A stretch of 64,000 nucleotides of DNA from an uncultured Pelagibacteraceae bacterium (GCA_902515205.1 CABXTU010000001.1:1-64000); one strand, 5' to 3'; shown: positions 52,883-63,785, numbered from the stretch's first letter. Numbers and translations: made by a program. The notes: generated by a model not told the origin, from the letters alone.

Positions 52883-53661
52883 TTTTTTAAAAAAGAATGT
52901 TCAGCTTTTGGAAACTGTTTTTTTAATACCTCTGATTTATATTTTTTCACCCCAACTTCAATTAGCTTGGTAATATCAACAAATTTTTTTACAAATTTTA
53001 ATTTGCTTTGAGTTAGACCAGTTAAATCATCAATTACTAAAACTTGACCATCGCAATTAACTGAGGAACCAATCCCTATTGTTGGTATATTAATATGATT
53101 GGAGATTTTTTTTGATAATTTTGTTTCTACACATTCTAACACAATTGAAAAAACTCCAGCATTTTCTAAAAGTTTAGTATCATTTAATAACCTCTTACTT
53201 TCTGCAAGTTTCTTTCCTTTAAAGGTAAATTTTTTATCTGTCTGAGGTAATATTCCAACATGTCCCATAACTGGAATTTTATTTTTAATTAATCTTTTCA
53301 CCATTGGTATTATCTTTTTTCCTCCCTCTAATTTGACAGCATCACATTTCGTTTCTTTCATAACTAATCTTGAATTCTTCAAAGCCTCACTTGGATTTCG
53401 ATATGTATTATATGGCATATCAACGACCATTAATGATTTCTTGATACCAAGTCTGACACTTTTAGAGTGATTAATCATAGTTTGCAAAGTTACTTGTTTA
53501 GTGGAGTTAAAGTTATACAAGACTGAACCCAATGAGTCCCCAACCAATACTAAATCACAATGTTTATCTAGAATAGTGGCAACATTCTTCGAGTATGCTG
53601 TTAGACAAATAATTTTCGATTTATTCTTTTTATTAAGAATTTTTTTTATCTTTTTATTCAT
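52879..53661 (-). CDS. panB: 3-methyl-2-oxobutanoate hydroxymethyltransferase
   Basis: A 260-residue PanB: KIICLTAYSKNVATILDKHCDLVLVGDSLGSVLYNF, VVDMPYNTYRNPSEALKNS, DAVKLEGGKKI, VMGHVGILPQT, CVETKLSKKISNHINIPTIGIGSS and GQVLVIDDLTGLT. The metal ligands Asp, Asp, Glu and His are all present. It transfers the methylene group from methylene-THF to ketoisovalerate for pantothenate and so draws on the same C1-folate pool. It overlaps the EutA-like gene and is adjacent to guaA. Confidence 0.95.
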   Translation of the reverse strand: MNKKIKKILNKKNKSKIICLTAYSKNVATILDKHCDLVLVGDSLGSVLYNFNSTKQVTLQTMINHSKSVRLGIKKSLMVVDMPYNTYRNPSEALKNSRLVMKETKCDAVKLEGGKKIIPMVKRLIKNKIPVMGHVGILPQTDKKFTFKGKKLAESKRLLNDTKLLENAGVFSIVLECVETKLSKKISNHINIPTIGIGSSVNCDGQVLVIDDLTGLTQSKLKFVKKFVDITKLIEVGVKKYKSEVLKKQFPKAEHSFLKK

Positions 53662-55224
53662 TTACTCTAATTCGATTGTACTCGGTGGTTTCGAAGTTAT
53701 ATCGTAAACTACTCTATTAATCCCTCTAATACTATTCACTATTTTATTTGAAATTTCTTGTATAAATGATTTTTTAAATTCATAAAAATCTGCAGTCATA
53801 CCATCTTCAGAGGTTATTGCTCTAAGTAAACACAGATATTCGTAAGTTCTATTATCACCCATTACCCCAACTGTTTTCACTGGAAGTAGTGCTGCATAAG
53901 CTTGCCAAATTTTATGATATAAATTGTGATCTCTCAAAGCTCGAATAAAATAGTGATCAGCTTCTTTTAAAATATTTATTTTTTCTTTTGTTATAATTCC
54001 AGGCATTCTTATTGCTAGCCCAGGTCCAGGGAAGGGGTGTCGAGAAATAATTTCTTTATTCAAATTGAGTTCTAATCCTAATTTTCTTACCTCATCTTTA
54101 AATAAAAACTTTAATGGCTCTATTAGTTTTAATTTCATTTTTTTTGGTAAACCACCAACATTATGATGAGATTTTATTTTAGAAGTCTGACTACCTGTAA
54201 CTGATCTACTTTCAATTAAGTCAGGATAAAGTGTACCTTGAGCTAAAAATTTTACATTTTTAATTTTTTTTGCATACCGTTCAAATATTTTTATAAATAA
54301 ATTTCCTATTATCTTTCTTTTTTTTTCTGGATCGGAAATATTTGACAATTTATTAACAAACTCCGTCTCTGCATTTACATATATAAGATTAATCTTTAAC
54401 CTCTTTTTAAATGTGGCAACGACTTGCTTTTCTTCATCTTTTCTCAAAAGACCGGTATTAACAAAAATACAATACAAATTTTTACCTATCGCTTTATTCA
54501 ATAATTGAGCAACTACACTACTGTCTACTCCGCCTGATAAAGCGCAGATAACTTTATTGTTTCCTACCAATCTTCTAACATCTTTTATTAATTTAATTTT
54601 TTGATCTTTAGAAGACCAATTTTTCCTCATTTTACAAATTAGAAAAATAAAATTACTTATTAGTTTTTTTCCATTTTCTGTATGTGTCACTTCTGGATGA
54701 AATTGAACTCCATAATAATTCTCAATTTTATTTTCGACTATTGCAAATTTTGAATTTTGACTTGAGGCAATTGCTTTAAAATTTTTGGGTAATTTTGAAA
54801 CTTGATCAGCATGACTCATCCAAACTTTAATTGATTTTTTTTTCTTAAATAAATCTTTAATTAAAAGACTATTGTTTTTTTTTGAAATATTAGCTAAACC
54901 AAATTCTCTATGTTTTGACTGTTTTACTTTACCACCATTTAATTTTGATAGTATTTGATGGCCAAAACAAATACCTAGGACTGGAACCCCCTTTTGAATT
55001 ATTTTTTTATTAAAAGAATATTTATTAATTTGGTAAACATTAAGTGGACCACCAGATAAAATAATACCTTTGACTGAAATGTTAATATCTTTGGTCTTAA
55101 TTTTTTTATGACTTATAATCTCAGAGAAAAATCCTAATTCCCTAATCCTTCTTGCTATTAATTGTGTAAATTGTGAACCAAAATCAACAATTAAAATTTT
55201 ATTCAAATTTTGATCAAGACTCAT
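53662..55224 (-). CDS. guaA: GMP synthase (glutamine-hydrolysing)
   Basis: A 520-residue GuaA: class I amidotransferase domain with C86 ([15 protein letters not shown]) and [19 protein letters not shown]-pyrophosphatase domain with [18 protein letters not shown], and dimerisation tail with [15 protein letters not shown]. It converts XMP to GMP. It begins within the last codons of the TPR gene (11-base overlap), with guaB just beyond, so the three are one operon. The C-terminus is complete. Confidence 0.97.
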   Translation of the reverse strand: MSLDQNLNKILIVDFGSQFTQLIARRIRELGFFSEIISHKKIKTKDINISVKGIILSGGPLNVYQINKYSFNKKIIQKGVPVLGICFGHQILSKLNGGKVKQSKHREFGLANISKKNNSLLIKDLFKKKKSIKVWMSHADQVSKLPKNFKAIASSQNSKFAIVENKIENYYGVQFHPEVTHTENGKKLISNFIFLICKMRKNWSSKDQKIKLIKDVRRLVGNNKVICALSGGVDSSVVAQLLNKAIGKNLYCIFVNTGLLRKDEEKQVVATFKKRLKINLIYVNAETEFVNKLSNISDPEKKRKIIGNLFIKIFERYAKKIKNVKFLAQGTLYPDLIESRSVTGSQTSKIKSHHNVGGLPKKMKLKLIEPLKFLFKDEVRKLGLELNLNKEIISRHPFPGPGLAIRMPGIITKEKINILKEADHYFIRALRDHNLYHKIWQAYAALLPVKTVGVMGDNRTYEYLCLLRAITSEDGMTADFYEFKKSFIQEISNKIVNSIRGINRVVYDITSKPPSTIELE

Positions 55225-55651
55225 TTTTTGGTTCTAAGTTTTCTAGAGACTCTAAAATTATCTTATTTTCGTCACATAAATTTTTACAAACCTTAGCAAA
55301 GTCATCTGATAAGTTCTTTACTTTAGAATAATTTGATTTTTCTAATGCTATTTTCATTAACATAAATATTGCCTCTTCATTGCTTGGTTCAATTAATAAA
55401 GTTGCCTCTAAATTTTTTTCTTCTTTCTTTTGATTTTTTTCCTGATTATAAATTTTAGCTAAATATAAATATGAATTTGAATGCTTTGGATTAAAAACAA
55501 TGCTTCTCTCAAACATAAATCGAGCATCATCAAATTTTTCTTTATTATAAAGTTCTAATCCTTTATTAAAAAAATTTTCACTACTAAAAGAAAAACTCAA
55601 AACATTCATCACAAAGTATGTAACAATCGTTGTTTTGAAAATTTTTTTCAT
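55214..55651 (-). CDS. Small TPR protein between guaB and guaA
   Basis: A 145-residue protein with an N-terminal hydrophobic segment (about residues 5-23) and three tetratricopeptide-like units: [62 protein letters not shown] and [23 protein letters not shown]. TPRs are protein-binding modules; this one is probably periplasmic or anchored. Its start shares the last base of guaB and its end overlaps guaA. A link to GMP synthesis is not evident. Confidence 0.75.
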   Translation of the reverse strand: MKKIFKTTIVTYFVMNVLSFSFSSENFFNKGLELYNKEKFDDARFMFERSIVFNPKHSNSYLYLAKIYNQEKNQKKEEKNLEATLLIEPSNEEAIFMLMKIALEKSNYSKVKNLSDDFAKVCKNLCDENKIILESLENLEPKNES

Positions 55652-56733
55652 TAGTATTTATTATCACTTTTAACTATATCAACATTATGAACCATACTTT
55701 CATAAAAACCAGCCTTTGTTATTTTAACAAACTGTGGCTTGTCTCTTAAATATTTAATTTGTCTTGACCCAAGGTATCCCATAGATGATTTTAATCCCCC
55801 AATTAATTTAAAAATTATATTTTCAACTTTACCTTTATATTTTGATAATCCCTCTACTCCCTCCGGAACATATTTTGATAAATCTTTTTGTTTTGATTGA
55901 AAGTATCGATCAGCAGAACCTTTATTCATAGCACCAACTGAACCCATACCTCTAAAATTTTTGAATAGTTTACCATTTCTCTTTATTAATTTTCCTGGTG
56001 CTTCATCTGTGCCTGCAAATAATGATCCGATCATAACGGCATCAGCTCCAGCAGCGAATGCTTTTGATAGGTCACCTGAATATTTTATTCCACCATCAGA
56101 AATAATTTTTACATTTTTATTTTTAATTCCATTTCTAACTTCAAGTATTGCACTAAGTTGGGGAACGCCAATACCAGCAACCAATCTTGTGGTGCATATT
56201 GAACCAGGTCCAATACCAACTTTTATGATATCAACACCTAGCTTTAATAAAAATTTTGCCGCAGAAGGTGTAGCAACATTTCCAGCACAAAGGGCTGTTT
56301 TTTTATTTTTTATTTTTTTTATAAACTTTATTATTTCTGATACTTTTTTTGTATGTCCATGAGCAGTATCAACTACAATCATATCAATTTTTTCTTTCAA
56401 TATTGCTTCTGCTCTTTTAAATTCACTTGGTCCTGCTCCAACAGCTGCACCTACTAGAAATTTTTGTTTTTTTACCTTTTTGATTTCAAGAATTTGTTTT
56501 TTTATATCTAGATTTCTATGTATAATCCCAATACCTCCAGATTTTGCAATTGCTATTGCCATTTTACTTTCGGTAACAGTATCCATAGCCGAGGATAAAA
56601 GGGGTATATCTAATTTAAGATAATTTGTAAGTTTTATGCTTGTATCAACTTCGGACGGTAAAATTTCTGAATACTTAGGGACAAGAGTTACGTCGTCAAA
56701 GGTGAGAGCTTCTTTTATAGGAACCATGATCAT
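55651..56733 (-). CDS. guaB: IMP dehydrogenase lacking CBS domains
   Basis: A 360-residue IMPDH core: ALTFDDVTLVPKYSEILPSEV, LSSAMDTVTESKMAIAIAKSGGIGIIHRN, VVDTAHGHTKKV, VGIGPGSICTTR with catalytic C180 and GADAVMIGSLFAGTDEAPG. The segment following HRN (residues 73-92) is only a 20-residue linker before FLVGAAVGAG; in the usual 485-490-residue enzyme this region holds the two CBS domains (about 120 residues). It is thus a natural CBS-less form. It oxidises IMP to XMP for GMP synthesis. An alternative ATG is at 56727. Confidence 0.93.
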   Translation of the reverse strand: MIMVPIKEALTFDDVTLVPKYSEILPSEVDTSIKLTNYLKLDIPLLSSAMDTVTESKMAIAIAKSGGIGIIHRNLDIKKQILEIKKVKKQKFLVGAAVGAGPSEFKRAEAILKEKIDMIVVDTAHGHTKKVSEIIKFIKKIKNKKTALCAGNVATPSAAKFLLKLGVDIIKVGIGPGSICTTRLVAGIGVPQLSAILEVRNGIKNKNVKIISDGGIKYSGDLSKAFAAGADAVMIGSLFAGTDEAPGKLIKRNGKLFKNFRGMGSVGAMNKGSADRYFQSKQKDLSKYVPEGVEGLSKYKGKVENIIFKLIGGLKSSMGYLGSRQIKYLRDKPQFVKITKAGFYESMVHNVDIVKSDNKY

Positions 56734-56764
56734 TTATATATGATTCCTTTAAAATTTAAAGAAA

Positions 56765-57376
56765 CTATCTTAGATTTTTACAAATTATAAAACTTTCTTT
56801 AGAATCTTTTCTACTTGATTTTGGTTTAAAAACCTTAACTTCTTTGAAAATTTTTTTTCCTAGTGCGACAATTTCATTAAAAGTACTACCCATAAATATT
56901 TTTGAAATAAAAAAACCCTTCTCAGAAATCACATCTTTTGAAAATATCATTGCCTCTTTACATAATTCTCCAGTTTGAATTGAATCAACATTCTTGATCC
57001 CAGTTGTGTTTATTGCCATATCAGACATTACTACATCCGGTTTATTTTTAAGATAATCTTTTATCTGATTTTGAGTTTCGGTGGAGGTAAAGTCACCTTG
57101 GATTTGAAGTGTATTATGTATATCTTCTATTTCTTTTAAATCGATAGAAATTATTTTGCCATTTTTAACTATTTTTGAAACATACTGTGACCAACTTCCA
57201 GGAGCAGCTCCGATGTCTATTACTGACATTCCACCTTTAAATATTTTGAATTTTTCATCTATCTCTTTTATTTTATAGGCTGATCTAGCTCTGTAACCAT
57301 CAACCTTAGATTGACGCACATAAGTATCTCGTCTTTGTTTGTTTATCCAATTTTTTGAAATTTTATTTTTTTTCAA
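56765..57376 (-). CDS. rlmE: 23S rRNA 2'-O-methyltransferase RlmE
   Basis: A 203-residue RrmJ/FtsJ: DTYVRQSKVDGYRARSAYKIKEIDEKF, MSVIDIGAAPGSWSQYVSKIV (SAM motif), IISIDLKEIEDI, DVVMSDMAINTTGI and FKPKSSRKDSKESFIICKN with the catalytic Lys. It methylates U2552-equivalent of 23S rRNA. It lies one base downstream of the glycosyltransferase gene. Confidence 0.95.
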   Translation of the reverse strand: MKKNKISKNWINKQRRDTYVRQSKVDGYRARSAYKIKEIDEKFKIFKGGMSVIDIGAAPGSWSQYVSKIVKNGKIISIDLKEIEDIHNTLQIQGDFTSTETQNQIKDYLKNKPDVVMSDMAINTTGIKNVDSIQTGELCKEAMIFSKDVISEKGFFISKIFMGSTFNEIVALGKKIFKEVKVFKPKSSRKDSKESFIICKNLR

Positions 57377-58288
57377 TTAAGTATTATATCTCAAACTTTT
57401 TAATATTTTGTTTTTATCTAAAGTTTCTAATTCAATTTTAATATTTTTATCCAATCTCATATCTTTACCCTCTTTCCAAATACCAGCTGCTAAATGCATT
57501 ATCCCAATTTTATAATTTGGCAAGTATGGCTCAACAAACGTGCTTTTTTTTTGATCGTATTTTGGAAGTAAATTACTTAAAATCCAATTGCAATTTAAGG
57601 GAAGAAACTCAGTCTCTAGATTATCAATATAAACTGACATGTTAATAGCTAAACCTTCAGATCCAAAAATATTACCTGCTTTTAAAGTTTTCGATAAATT
57701 ATTTTGCCAAGTACTCCATCCTTTAGAATCTTTTTCTAAGGAAAAAACTCCAATATTAATGTGTGGTGCAAAAGCTAATTTCCTCGCATCGGTATAACCA
57801 ATATTTGATTTTACAGCATGTTTAAAATTTTGGGATTTAATTATCGCTAGTTTTCCAAAAAGCCAATTTACTTTTGAGGTAATTTTATATCCTGGACCAA
57901 TTGTTTGTGTAATACCAAGCTTTCCATCATCACAAGCCTTAAAATATAGTTCTATAGAATTCCAATCATTTACCCACGCATCACAATCAATCCATAAATA
58001 TTTTTCATAGTTAGGAAAATATTTGGGTAAAAAGGCTCTTGAAACCTGGCTTTTCAACCACTCTTTACCCTTAACTTTATGGTCAGGTACTCCAATATCC
58101 CATTCAGCATTTTTAATTTCATCTACTTTTTTTGATAAAGTATCTTTCTGATCTTGTTTTAACCCTGCATCCAAAATACAGATAGCAACATTTTCACTCT
58201 CTTTAAATCTTTTAATTGAATCTACTAATTCATCTATTAACGGAAAATAATTAGCATCAGCTAAAGAAACAATTACGTTTTTTTTCAT
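57377..58288 (-). CDS. Glycosyltransferase, GT8-like
   Basis: A 303-residue protein with a GT-A type fold: VSLADANYFPLIDELVDSIKRF (nucleotide-sugar strand), RAFLPKYFPNYEKYLWIDCDAWVND with the metal-binding DCD/DxD pattern, LGITQTIGPGYKI and GIMHLAAGIWKEG near the end. The pattern suggests transfer of a hexose by a family 8-like enzyme; the acceptor is unknown. It is one base upstream of rlmE and coupled to pssA. Confidence 0.75.
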   Translation of the reverse strand: MKKNVIVSLADANYFPLIDELVDSIKRFKESENVAICILDAGLKQDQKDTLSKKVDEIKNAEWDIGVPDHKVKGKEWLKSQVSRAFLPKYFPNYEKYLWIDCDAWVNDWNSIELYFKACDDGKLGITQTIGPGYKITSKVNWLFGKLAIIKSQNFKHAVKSNIGYTDARKLAFAPHINIGVFSLEKDSKGWSTWQNNLSKTLKAGNIFGSEGLAINMSVYIDNLETEFLPLNCNWILSNLLPKYDQKKSTFVEPYLPNYKIGIMHLAAGIWKEGKDMRLDKNIKIELETLDKNKILKSLRYNT

Positions 58289-59091
58289 TAAAGTACGTCT
58301 TCAAGATCATCATCGTCTTGAATTTTGTCATTTTCATGATCTTTTTTCAATTTTTGAAAATGCATCAAACTAATTGGAAGTAAAAGAAGATAAATAACTA
58401 CGCTAAGAGCAATGACGTTAAAAGTATAAATTAACAATAGTCCAAAAAATAAAACTATTCCGAAAAGTAAAAAAATCGTTGTTTTTCTCGGAATTACAAT
58501 CTTTTTAAATGAATAGCTTGGAAATTTACTAATTAACAAAAAAGATGTAACAATAAAAAATATTGGTACGATAAGATTATAATTTAATTCAAGATAATCA
58601 AAACCGCTTAAACTAAAAATTAAAGGTGTTAAAACCAGAACTCCTCCAGCAGGTGATGGTACACCCTCAAAAAAATTATCTCTCCATGAAGGCTCTTGAT
58701 TTGAATTGATATTGAACCTTGCCAATCTTAAAGCTACACAAATTACATAAATTAAACAAAGAAGCCAACCAAATCTTCCTAAAGTATTTAATTTCCAAAA
58801 ATACATAATAAAAGCTGGAGCAACACCAAAACTAATCATGTCAGTTAAAGAATCTAGCTCTTTTCCAACTTTTGATGTTCCTTTAATTAATCTTGCAATT
58901 CTTCCATCTAATCCATCTATTAGAGCTGCAAAAATAATCGCTACAATTGCAAATTCAAATCTTCCATCTAAAGCAAATCTAATTGACGTTAAACCAATAC
59001 ACACTCCTATCAAAGTCAGCATATTTGGTAAAATCATCCTAGCATTTTTTTTATCTGCGACTATTTTGAAATTATTTTTTTTTGGTTCCAT
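58288..59091 (-). CDS. pssA: CDP-diacylglycerol-serine O-phosphatidyltransferase
   Basis: A 267-residue integral membrane enzyme of the CDP-alcohol phosphatidyltransferase family: ANALID-like ALIDGLDGRIARLIKGTSKVGKELDSLTDMISFGVAP carries the D-x2-DG-x2-AR-x8-G-x3-D-x3-D motif (Asp and Gly). About eight spans. Makes phosphatidylserine, which the next gene decarboxylates. The downstream gene psd ends two bases away in the direction of transcription from psd to pssA. Confidence 0.93.
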   Translation of the reverse strand: MEPKKNNFKIVADKKNARMILPNMLTLIGVCIGLTSIRFALDGRFEFAIVAIIFAALIDGLDGRIARLIKGTSKVGKELDSLTDMISFGVAPAFIMYFWKLNTLGRFGWLLCLIYVICVALRLARFNINSNQEPSWRDNFFEGVPSPAGGVLVLTPLIFSLSGFDYLELNYNLIVPIFFIVTSFLLISKFPSYSFKKIVIPRKTTIFLLFGIVLFFGLLLIYTFNVIALSVVIYLLLLPISLMHFQKLKKDHENDKIQDDDDLEDVL

Positions 59092-59092
59092 T

Positions 59093-59740
59093 TTATTTCT
59101 TAGCTAGTAGTGTCTCACCAGAAATAGCTTTTTGTCCAACTTTAACTAAAGGTTCATAATTTTCATAATATACATCTGCTCGACTTCCAAATCTAATCAT
59201 TCCAACCCGGTCACCTTGTTTTAATTCTTGATCTTTACTTATTTCACAAACAATTCTACGCGCTACTAAACCTGCAATTTGCACCAAAACAATATCGTTG
59301 TTTTGATTATCTTTAATTTTATAATAATTTCTTTCATTATCTTCACTAGCTTTATCGAGAGAAGCATTAAAAAATTTTCCAGGCTTATATAAAATTTCCT
59401 CAATTTTACCCTTGCATGGAGTTCTGTTCACATGGCAATCAAAGATATTCATAAAAATACTTATTTTTTGAAATTTTTTTCCTTCTAATCCTAATTCCTT
59501 TGGACCATCTACTTCTTCAACTTTTATTACCTCTCCATCAGCGGGACTGACAAGATAATTATCATCTTCAATGATTATTCTATCTGGATCTCTAAAAAAA
59601 TAATAAACCCAAATAGTCAAAACTAAACCTATTAAACCCAATAAATCACTAAAAGCGTAAAATATAATTGTGATTATTACTGCGATAACTAAAAATTTGT
59701 ATCCTTCAGAGTGAATTTTTGGAAATATCTTGCTAAACAT
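59093..59740 (-). CDS. psd: Phosphatidylserine decarboxylase proenzyme, short form
   Basis: A 215-residue decarboxylase of the short (psd-A) type: N-terminal membrane segment (residues about 15-45), VSPADGEVIKVEEVDG, KFQKISIFMNIFDCHVNRTPCKG, and GMIRFGSRADVYY where processing of the Gly-Ser pair creates the pyruvoyl group. It makes phosphatidylethanolamine. It is upstream of pssA with one base between. Confidence 0.93.
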   Translation of the reverse strand: MFSKIFPKIHSEGYKFLVIAVIITIIFYAFSDLLGLIGLVLTIWVYYFFRDPDRIIIEDDNYLVSPADGEVIKVEEVDGPKELGLEGKKFQKISIFMNIFDCHVNRTPCKGKIEEILYKPGKFFNASLDKASEDNERNYYKIKDNQNNDIVLVQIAGLVARRIVCEISKDQELKQGDRVGMIRFGSRADVYYENYEPLVKVGQKAISGETLLAKK

Positions 59741-59812
59741 ATTCTTCTATTTGATAATTTTTCATTAATATGTATATAAAATCGCGAAATTCAATTAATA
59801 AGAAAAAAATAA

Positions 59813-61027
59813 GTGAGCAAAATTAGCGTAAAAAACCCAATTGTAGAGTTAAACGGTGATGAAATGACCAGAATAATCTGGGAATTCATAAAAAATAAAT
59901 TGATCCTTCCTTATCTTGATCTTGGTATTGAATACTACGATTTAGGGATGAAAAATAGAGATAATACAAGCGACCAAATTACAATAGATAGCGCTAATGC
60001 AATTAAAAAATTTGGTGTAGGTATTAAGTGTGCAACTATCACTCCCGATGAGGCTCGGGTCGAAGAATTTGATTTAAAGAAAATGTGGAGATCTCCAAAT
60101 GGAACTATTAGAAATATTATTGGTGGTACTGTGTTTAGAGAGCCCATAATTTGCTCAAACATACCAAAATTGGTTCCTTCATGGTCGGATCCGGTAGTAA
60201 TTGGAAGACATGCCTTTGGTGATCAATATAGAGCAACAGATTTTAAAGTTCCAGGAAAAGGAAGAATGGAAGTTAAATGGACTTCTGAAGATGGTAAAGA
60301 TGAAATTAAATATGAAGTATTTAATTTTACAGGTCCTGGAGTTGCCCTTTCAATGTACAATTTAGATAAATCAATTGAAGACTTCGCCAGGTCATGTTTC
60401 AACTATGGGCTAATTAAAAAGTGGCCAGTTTATCTATCAACTAAGAATACAATACTCAAAAAATATGATGGAAGATTTAAGGATATATTCGAGGAAGTTT
60501 TTAATAAAGAATTCAAAAAAAAATTTGAAGAAACTAAGATTACTTATGAACATAGGTTAATTGATGACATGGTTGCTTGTGCAATGAAATGGAGTGGAAA
60601 ATACATATGGGCTTGCAAAAATTATGATGGTGACGTTCAGTCAGACACAATGGCTCAAGGCTATGGTTCTTTAGGATTAATGACTAGTACATTGCTAACT
60701 CCTGATGGAAAAGTTATGGAAGCAGAAGCTGCTCATGGAACTGTAACAAGACATTATAGAATGCACCAACAAGGTAAAGAAACATCAACAAATCCCATAG
60801 CATCAATATTTGCGTGGACAAGAGGACTAGCACACAGGGGTAAATTAGATGGGAGTGATCAACTAATAAAATTTGCTAATACAATAGAAAAAGTTTGTAT
60901 AGAAAGTGTAGAAAGTGGATTTATGACAAAAGATCTTGCAATACTAGTTGGTCCCTCAAGTAAATATCTTACAACTAATCAGTTTCTAGATGTAATTGAT
61001 ATTAATTTAAAAAAAAAATTAAACTAA
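59813..61027 (+). CDS. icd: NADP-dependent isocitrate dehydrogenase
   Basis: A 404-residue IDH of the eukaryote-like subfamily: [83 protein letters not shown]-like [33 protein letters not shown] and [18 protein letters not shown]. It makes 2-oxoglutarate and NADPH. It starts with GTG at 59813, with weak upstream signal. Its stop overlaps that of alaS by nine bases. Confidence 0.97.
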   Translation: MSKISVKNPIVELNGDEMTRIIWEFIKNKLILPYLDLGIEYYDLGMKNRDNTSDQITIDSANAIKKFGVGIKCATITPDEARVEEFDLKKMWRSPNGTIRNIIGGTVFREPIICSNIPKLVPSWSDPVVIGRHAFGDQYRATDFKVPGKGRMEVKWTSEDGKDEIKYEVFNFTGPGVALSMYNLDKSIEDFARSCFNYGLIKKWPVYLSTKNTILKKYDGRFKDIFEEVFNKEFKKKFEETKITYEHRLIDDMVACAMKWSGKYIWACKNYDGDVQSDTMAQGYGSLGLMTSTLLTPDGKVMEAEAAHGTVTRHYRMHQQGKETSTNPIASIFAWTRGLAHRGKLDGSDQLIKFANTIEKVCIESVESGFMTKDLAILVGPSSKYLTTNQFLDVIDINLKKKLN

Positions 61028-63685
61028 GGTCTTAATTTTTTTAAAAGCTTCTTCAATTTTATTTTTGTCTTGACCACCTGCTTGGGCAAAATCTTTTCTT
61101 CCACCACCACCCTTACCACCAATTATTTCAGAACCTAATTTAGCAAATTTGACAGCATCGTACTTATCAGTAAGTTTTTTTGTTATACCAACTGCTAATC
61201 CAACTTTATCATCGATACTGGCAAACACGACTACTATGCCTTCACCTAATTCTTTTTTTCCACTGTCAACTAATTTTCTTAAATCTTTAGGTGGTAAGTC
61301 TTGTACTTTTTGAAATCTAACTTTAATATTATTTATTTCTTCATCGTAAATAATATTTTTTGTTTTATCAGAAAGGACTGAGCTTACATTTAATTGTTCT
61401 AATTGTCTTGTCAGCTCTTTAATGATTTCTTTGAGTCCTTCTTTTTCAACAGAGGGTTTTCCTCCTAATTTTATTATTTGAGTTGATAACTCTTTAATAA
61501 ATTCCTCATCTTTTTGAGTTGATAAAGTTGATAATTTTTCTTTATTTTTAATATAATTTTCTAACTCTTTATCTCTTAGGGCTTCAATTCTCCTAACGCC
61601 TGCTGCAATTGATGACTGACTTATTGTTTTAAACTGTCCAATATTACCAGTGTTTTTTACGTGTGTCCCACCACACAACTCGGTAGAAAAATAAGTTTCT
61701 TTTTCTTTACCCATCGAAACTACCCTGACTTCTTCTCCATATTTTTCGCCAAAAAAAGCTAAAGCTCCTTTCTCTATAGCGGCTTTTGGTGTCATAATCC
61801 TTGTAGTAACCTCTGTATTTGCTCCCACATATTCATTAACTAACTTATTTATTTTTTCGAGCTCCTCATCTGAGATTGGTTTCATATGACTAAAATCAAA
61901 TCTTAAGCGATCAGGCGCCACTAATGAACCTTTTTGCATAACATGTTTACCCAAAGTTCTTCTCAAAGATTCGTGAAGCAAATGAGTTGCTGAGTGATAG
62001 GCTTTAAGATTTTCTCTTCTTTCAGTATCAATTTTTAACTCTACTACATCTTTAATTTTTAACTCACCCATTTTTACTGATCCATAATGAACAAATAAAT
62101 TACCTAATTTCTTTTGTGTGTCGTTAACTTCAAAAATGGAATTTCCAGAAATTATAGTGCCGGTATCTCCAAGCTGACCTCCAGACTCTCCATAAAATGG
62201 TGTTTGATTGGTTATGATAATACCCTGATCATTTGTTGATAAATTTTTTACTTCTTTATTATCTTTTAAAATATTTAAAATAACTCCTTCGGATTGATTT
62301 GACTCATAACCTAAAAATTCTGTTGGTCCAATTTTGTCTTTTATCGAAAACCATATTGCCTCCTCTGAACTATCGCCTGATCCCTTCCAATTTTTTTTTG
62401 CTAGTTCTTTACTTTTTTTCATCAACTCATCAAATTTATTATAATCAACTTTTAGGGATTTATTTTTTAAAATGTCTTCAGTTAAATCTAATGGAAAACC
62501 ATAAGTGTCATATAACTTAAATGCTACCTCCCCTGGTAAAACTTTATCTATTTTAGATATCTCCTCATCTAAAATTTTAATTCCTCTATCAAGTAGAACT
62601 AAAAACTTTTCTTCTTCCATCTTTAGAGTTTCCTTAATTAAAGACTCAGACCTTTTAAGTTCTGGATAGTTTCCCATCATTTCGTTTTTAAGAGAGTCGA
62701 ATATTTTATAAAAAATTGGTTCTTTAGATCCTAATAAGTGAGAATGTCTCATTCCTCTTCTCATTATTCTTCTTAAAACATATCCACGTCCTTCATTCGA
62801 GGGTAATACCCCTTCAGCTAAAAGAAATGAACTTGCTCTTAAATGGTCTGCTATAACCCTAAAACTCGAAATATTATTATCCCCTTGATCAACTTTTGTT
62901 ACGTCTGAAATGGAACTAATCAATTTTTTAAAATGATCAGTTTGATAATTATCATGCGTTCCTTGTAACAAAGCTGCTATCCTTTCAAGACCCATACCTG
63001 TATCGACAGATGGTTTTGGTAAATCTATTCTTTTATCTTTTGAAACTTGCTCATATTGCATGAAAACTAGGTTCCAAATTTCAATAAAACGATCTCCGTC
63101 TTGATCTTTAGTTCCTGGTAATCCACCTTTTAAATGATCACCATGATCATAAAATATTTCTGAACAAGGTCCACAAGGTCCTGTCTCCCCCATCGACCAA
63201 AAGTTATCTGATGTTGAAATTCGTATAATTCTATCATCGTTAAAACCCGCTATTTTCTTCCAAAAATTGAACGCTTCATCATCCTCGTGAAAAACGGTTA
63301 CATAAATTCTGTTTTTATCTAAACCAAAGTCTTTGGTGATTAAATTCCATGCAAGTTCAATTCCTCTTTCTTTAAAATAATCTCCAAAAGAAAAGTTTCC
63401 TAACATTTCAAAGAAAGTGTGGTGTCTTGGTGTATAACCAACATTTTCTAAATCATTATGTTTTCCTCCGGCTCTAACACATTTCTGTGAGGTGGTTGCC
63501 CTTTGATAATCTCTTTTTTCTAAACCAGTGAATACATTTTTAAATTGTACCATTCCTGAATTAGCAAACATTAATGTCGGATCGTTATTTGGAACTAAAT
63601 TACTAGACTCAACAATCTTATGATCGTTTTTCTCAAAATATTTTAAGAAAGTTTCTCTTATTTGATTTAATGATTTCTGAGCCAT
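61019..63685 (-). CDS. alaS: Alanine-tRNA ligase
   Basis: An 888-residue Ala[64 protein letters not shown], the editing domain with [16 protein letters not shown] and [15 protein letters not shown], and a C-terminal [17 protein letters not shown]. All zinc-site residues of the editing domain (HxxxH, C-x-H) are present. Attaches alanine to tRNA-Ala. A TATTTT box six bases before the ATG suggests a leaderless mRNA. It converges with icd. Confidence 0.98.
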   Translation of the reverse strand: MAQKSLNQIRETFLKYFEKNDHKIVESSNLVPNNDPTLMFANSGMVQFKNVFTGLEKRDYQRATTSQKCVRAGGKHNDLENVGYTPRHHTFFEMLGNFSFGDYFKERGIELAWNLITKDFGLDKNRIYVTVFHEDDEAFNFWKKIAGFNDDRIIRISTSDNFWSMGETGPCGPCSEIFYDHGDHLKGGLPGTKDQDGDRFIEIWNLVFMQYEQVSKDKRIDLPKPSVDTGMGLERIAALLQGTHDNYQTDHFKKLISSISDVTKVDQGDNNISSFRVIADHLRASSFLLAEGVLPSNEGRGYVLRRIMRRGMRHSHLLGSKEPIFYKIFDSLKNEMMGNYPELKRSESLIKETLKMEEEKFLVLLDRGIKILDEEISKIDKVLPGEVAFKLYDTYGFPLDLTEDILKNKSLKVDYNKFDELMKKSKELAKKNWKGSGDSSEEAIWFSIKDKIGPTEFLGYESNQSEGVILNILKDNKEVKNLSTNDQGIIITNQTPFYGESGGQLGDTGTIISGNSIFEVNDTQKKLGNLFVHYGSVKMGELKIKDVVELKIDTERRENLKAYHSATHLLHESLRRTLGKHVMQKGSLVAPDRLRFDFSHMKPISDEELEKINKLVNEYVGANTEVTTRIMTPKAAIEKGALAFFGEKYGEEVRVVSMGKEKETYFSTELCGGTHVKNTGNIGQFKTISQSSIAAGVRRIEALRDKELENYIKNKEKLSTLSTQKDEEFIKELSTQIIKLGGKPSVEKEGLKEIIKELTRQLEQLNVSSVLSDKTKNIIYDEEINNIKVRFQKVQDLPPKDLRKLVDSGKKELGEGIVVVFASIDDKVGLAVGITKKLTDKYDAVKFAKLGSEIIGGKGGGGRKDFAQAGGQDKNKIEEAFKKIKTLV

Positions 63686-63691
63686 ATTTTT

Positions 63692-63719
63692 AAAATACAG
63701 CTTTTTTATTCTATGTCTA
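63692..63719 (-). promoter_or_regulatory. Candidate alaS promoter
   Basis: On the minus strand TAGACA (63714-63719), 16 bases, then TATTTT (63692-63697) six bases before the alaS ATG. The transcript would have almost no leader. Pattern only. Confidence 0.45.
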
Positions 63720-63736
63720 GATAACGATAAGGGGGT

Positions 63737-63761
63737 AAAGGCGCTTAAAATAAGCGCCTTT
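63737..63761 (-). terminator. Terminator hairpin after recA
   Basis: Arms AAAGGCGCTTA (63737-63747) and TAAGCGCCTTT (63751-63761) make a perfect 11-bp stem with a three-base loop, 25 bases after the recA stop in the direction of recA transcription. There is no long U run afterwards, but the GC-rich stem stands out in the AT-rich surroundings and separates recA from alaS. Confidence 0.75.
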
Positions 63762-63785
63762 ATAATTTAAAGATGACCTTTAATT

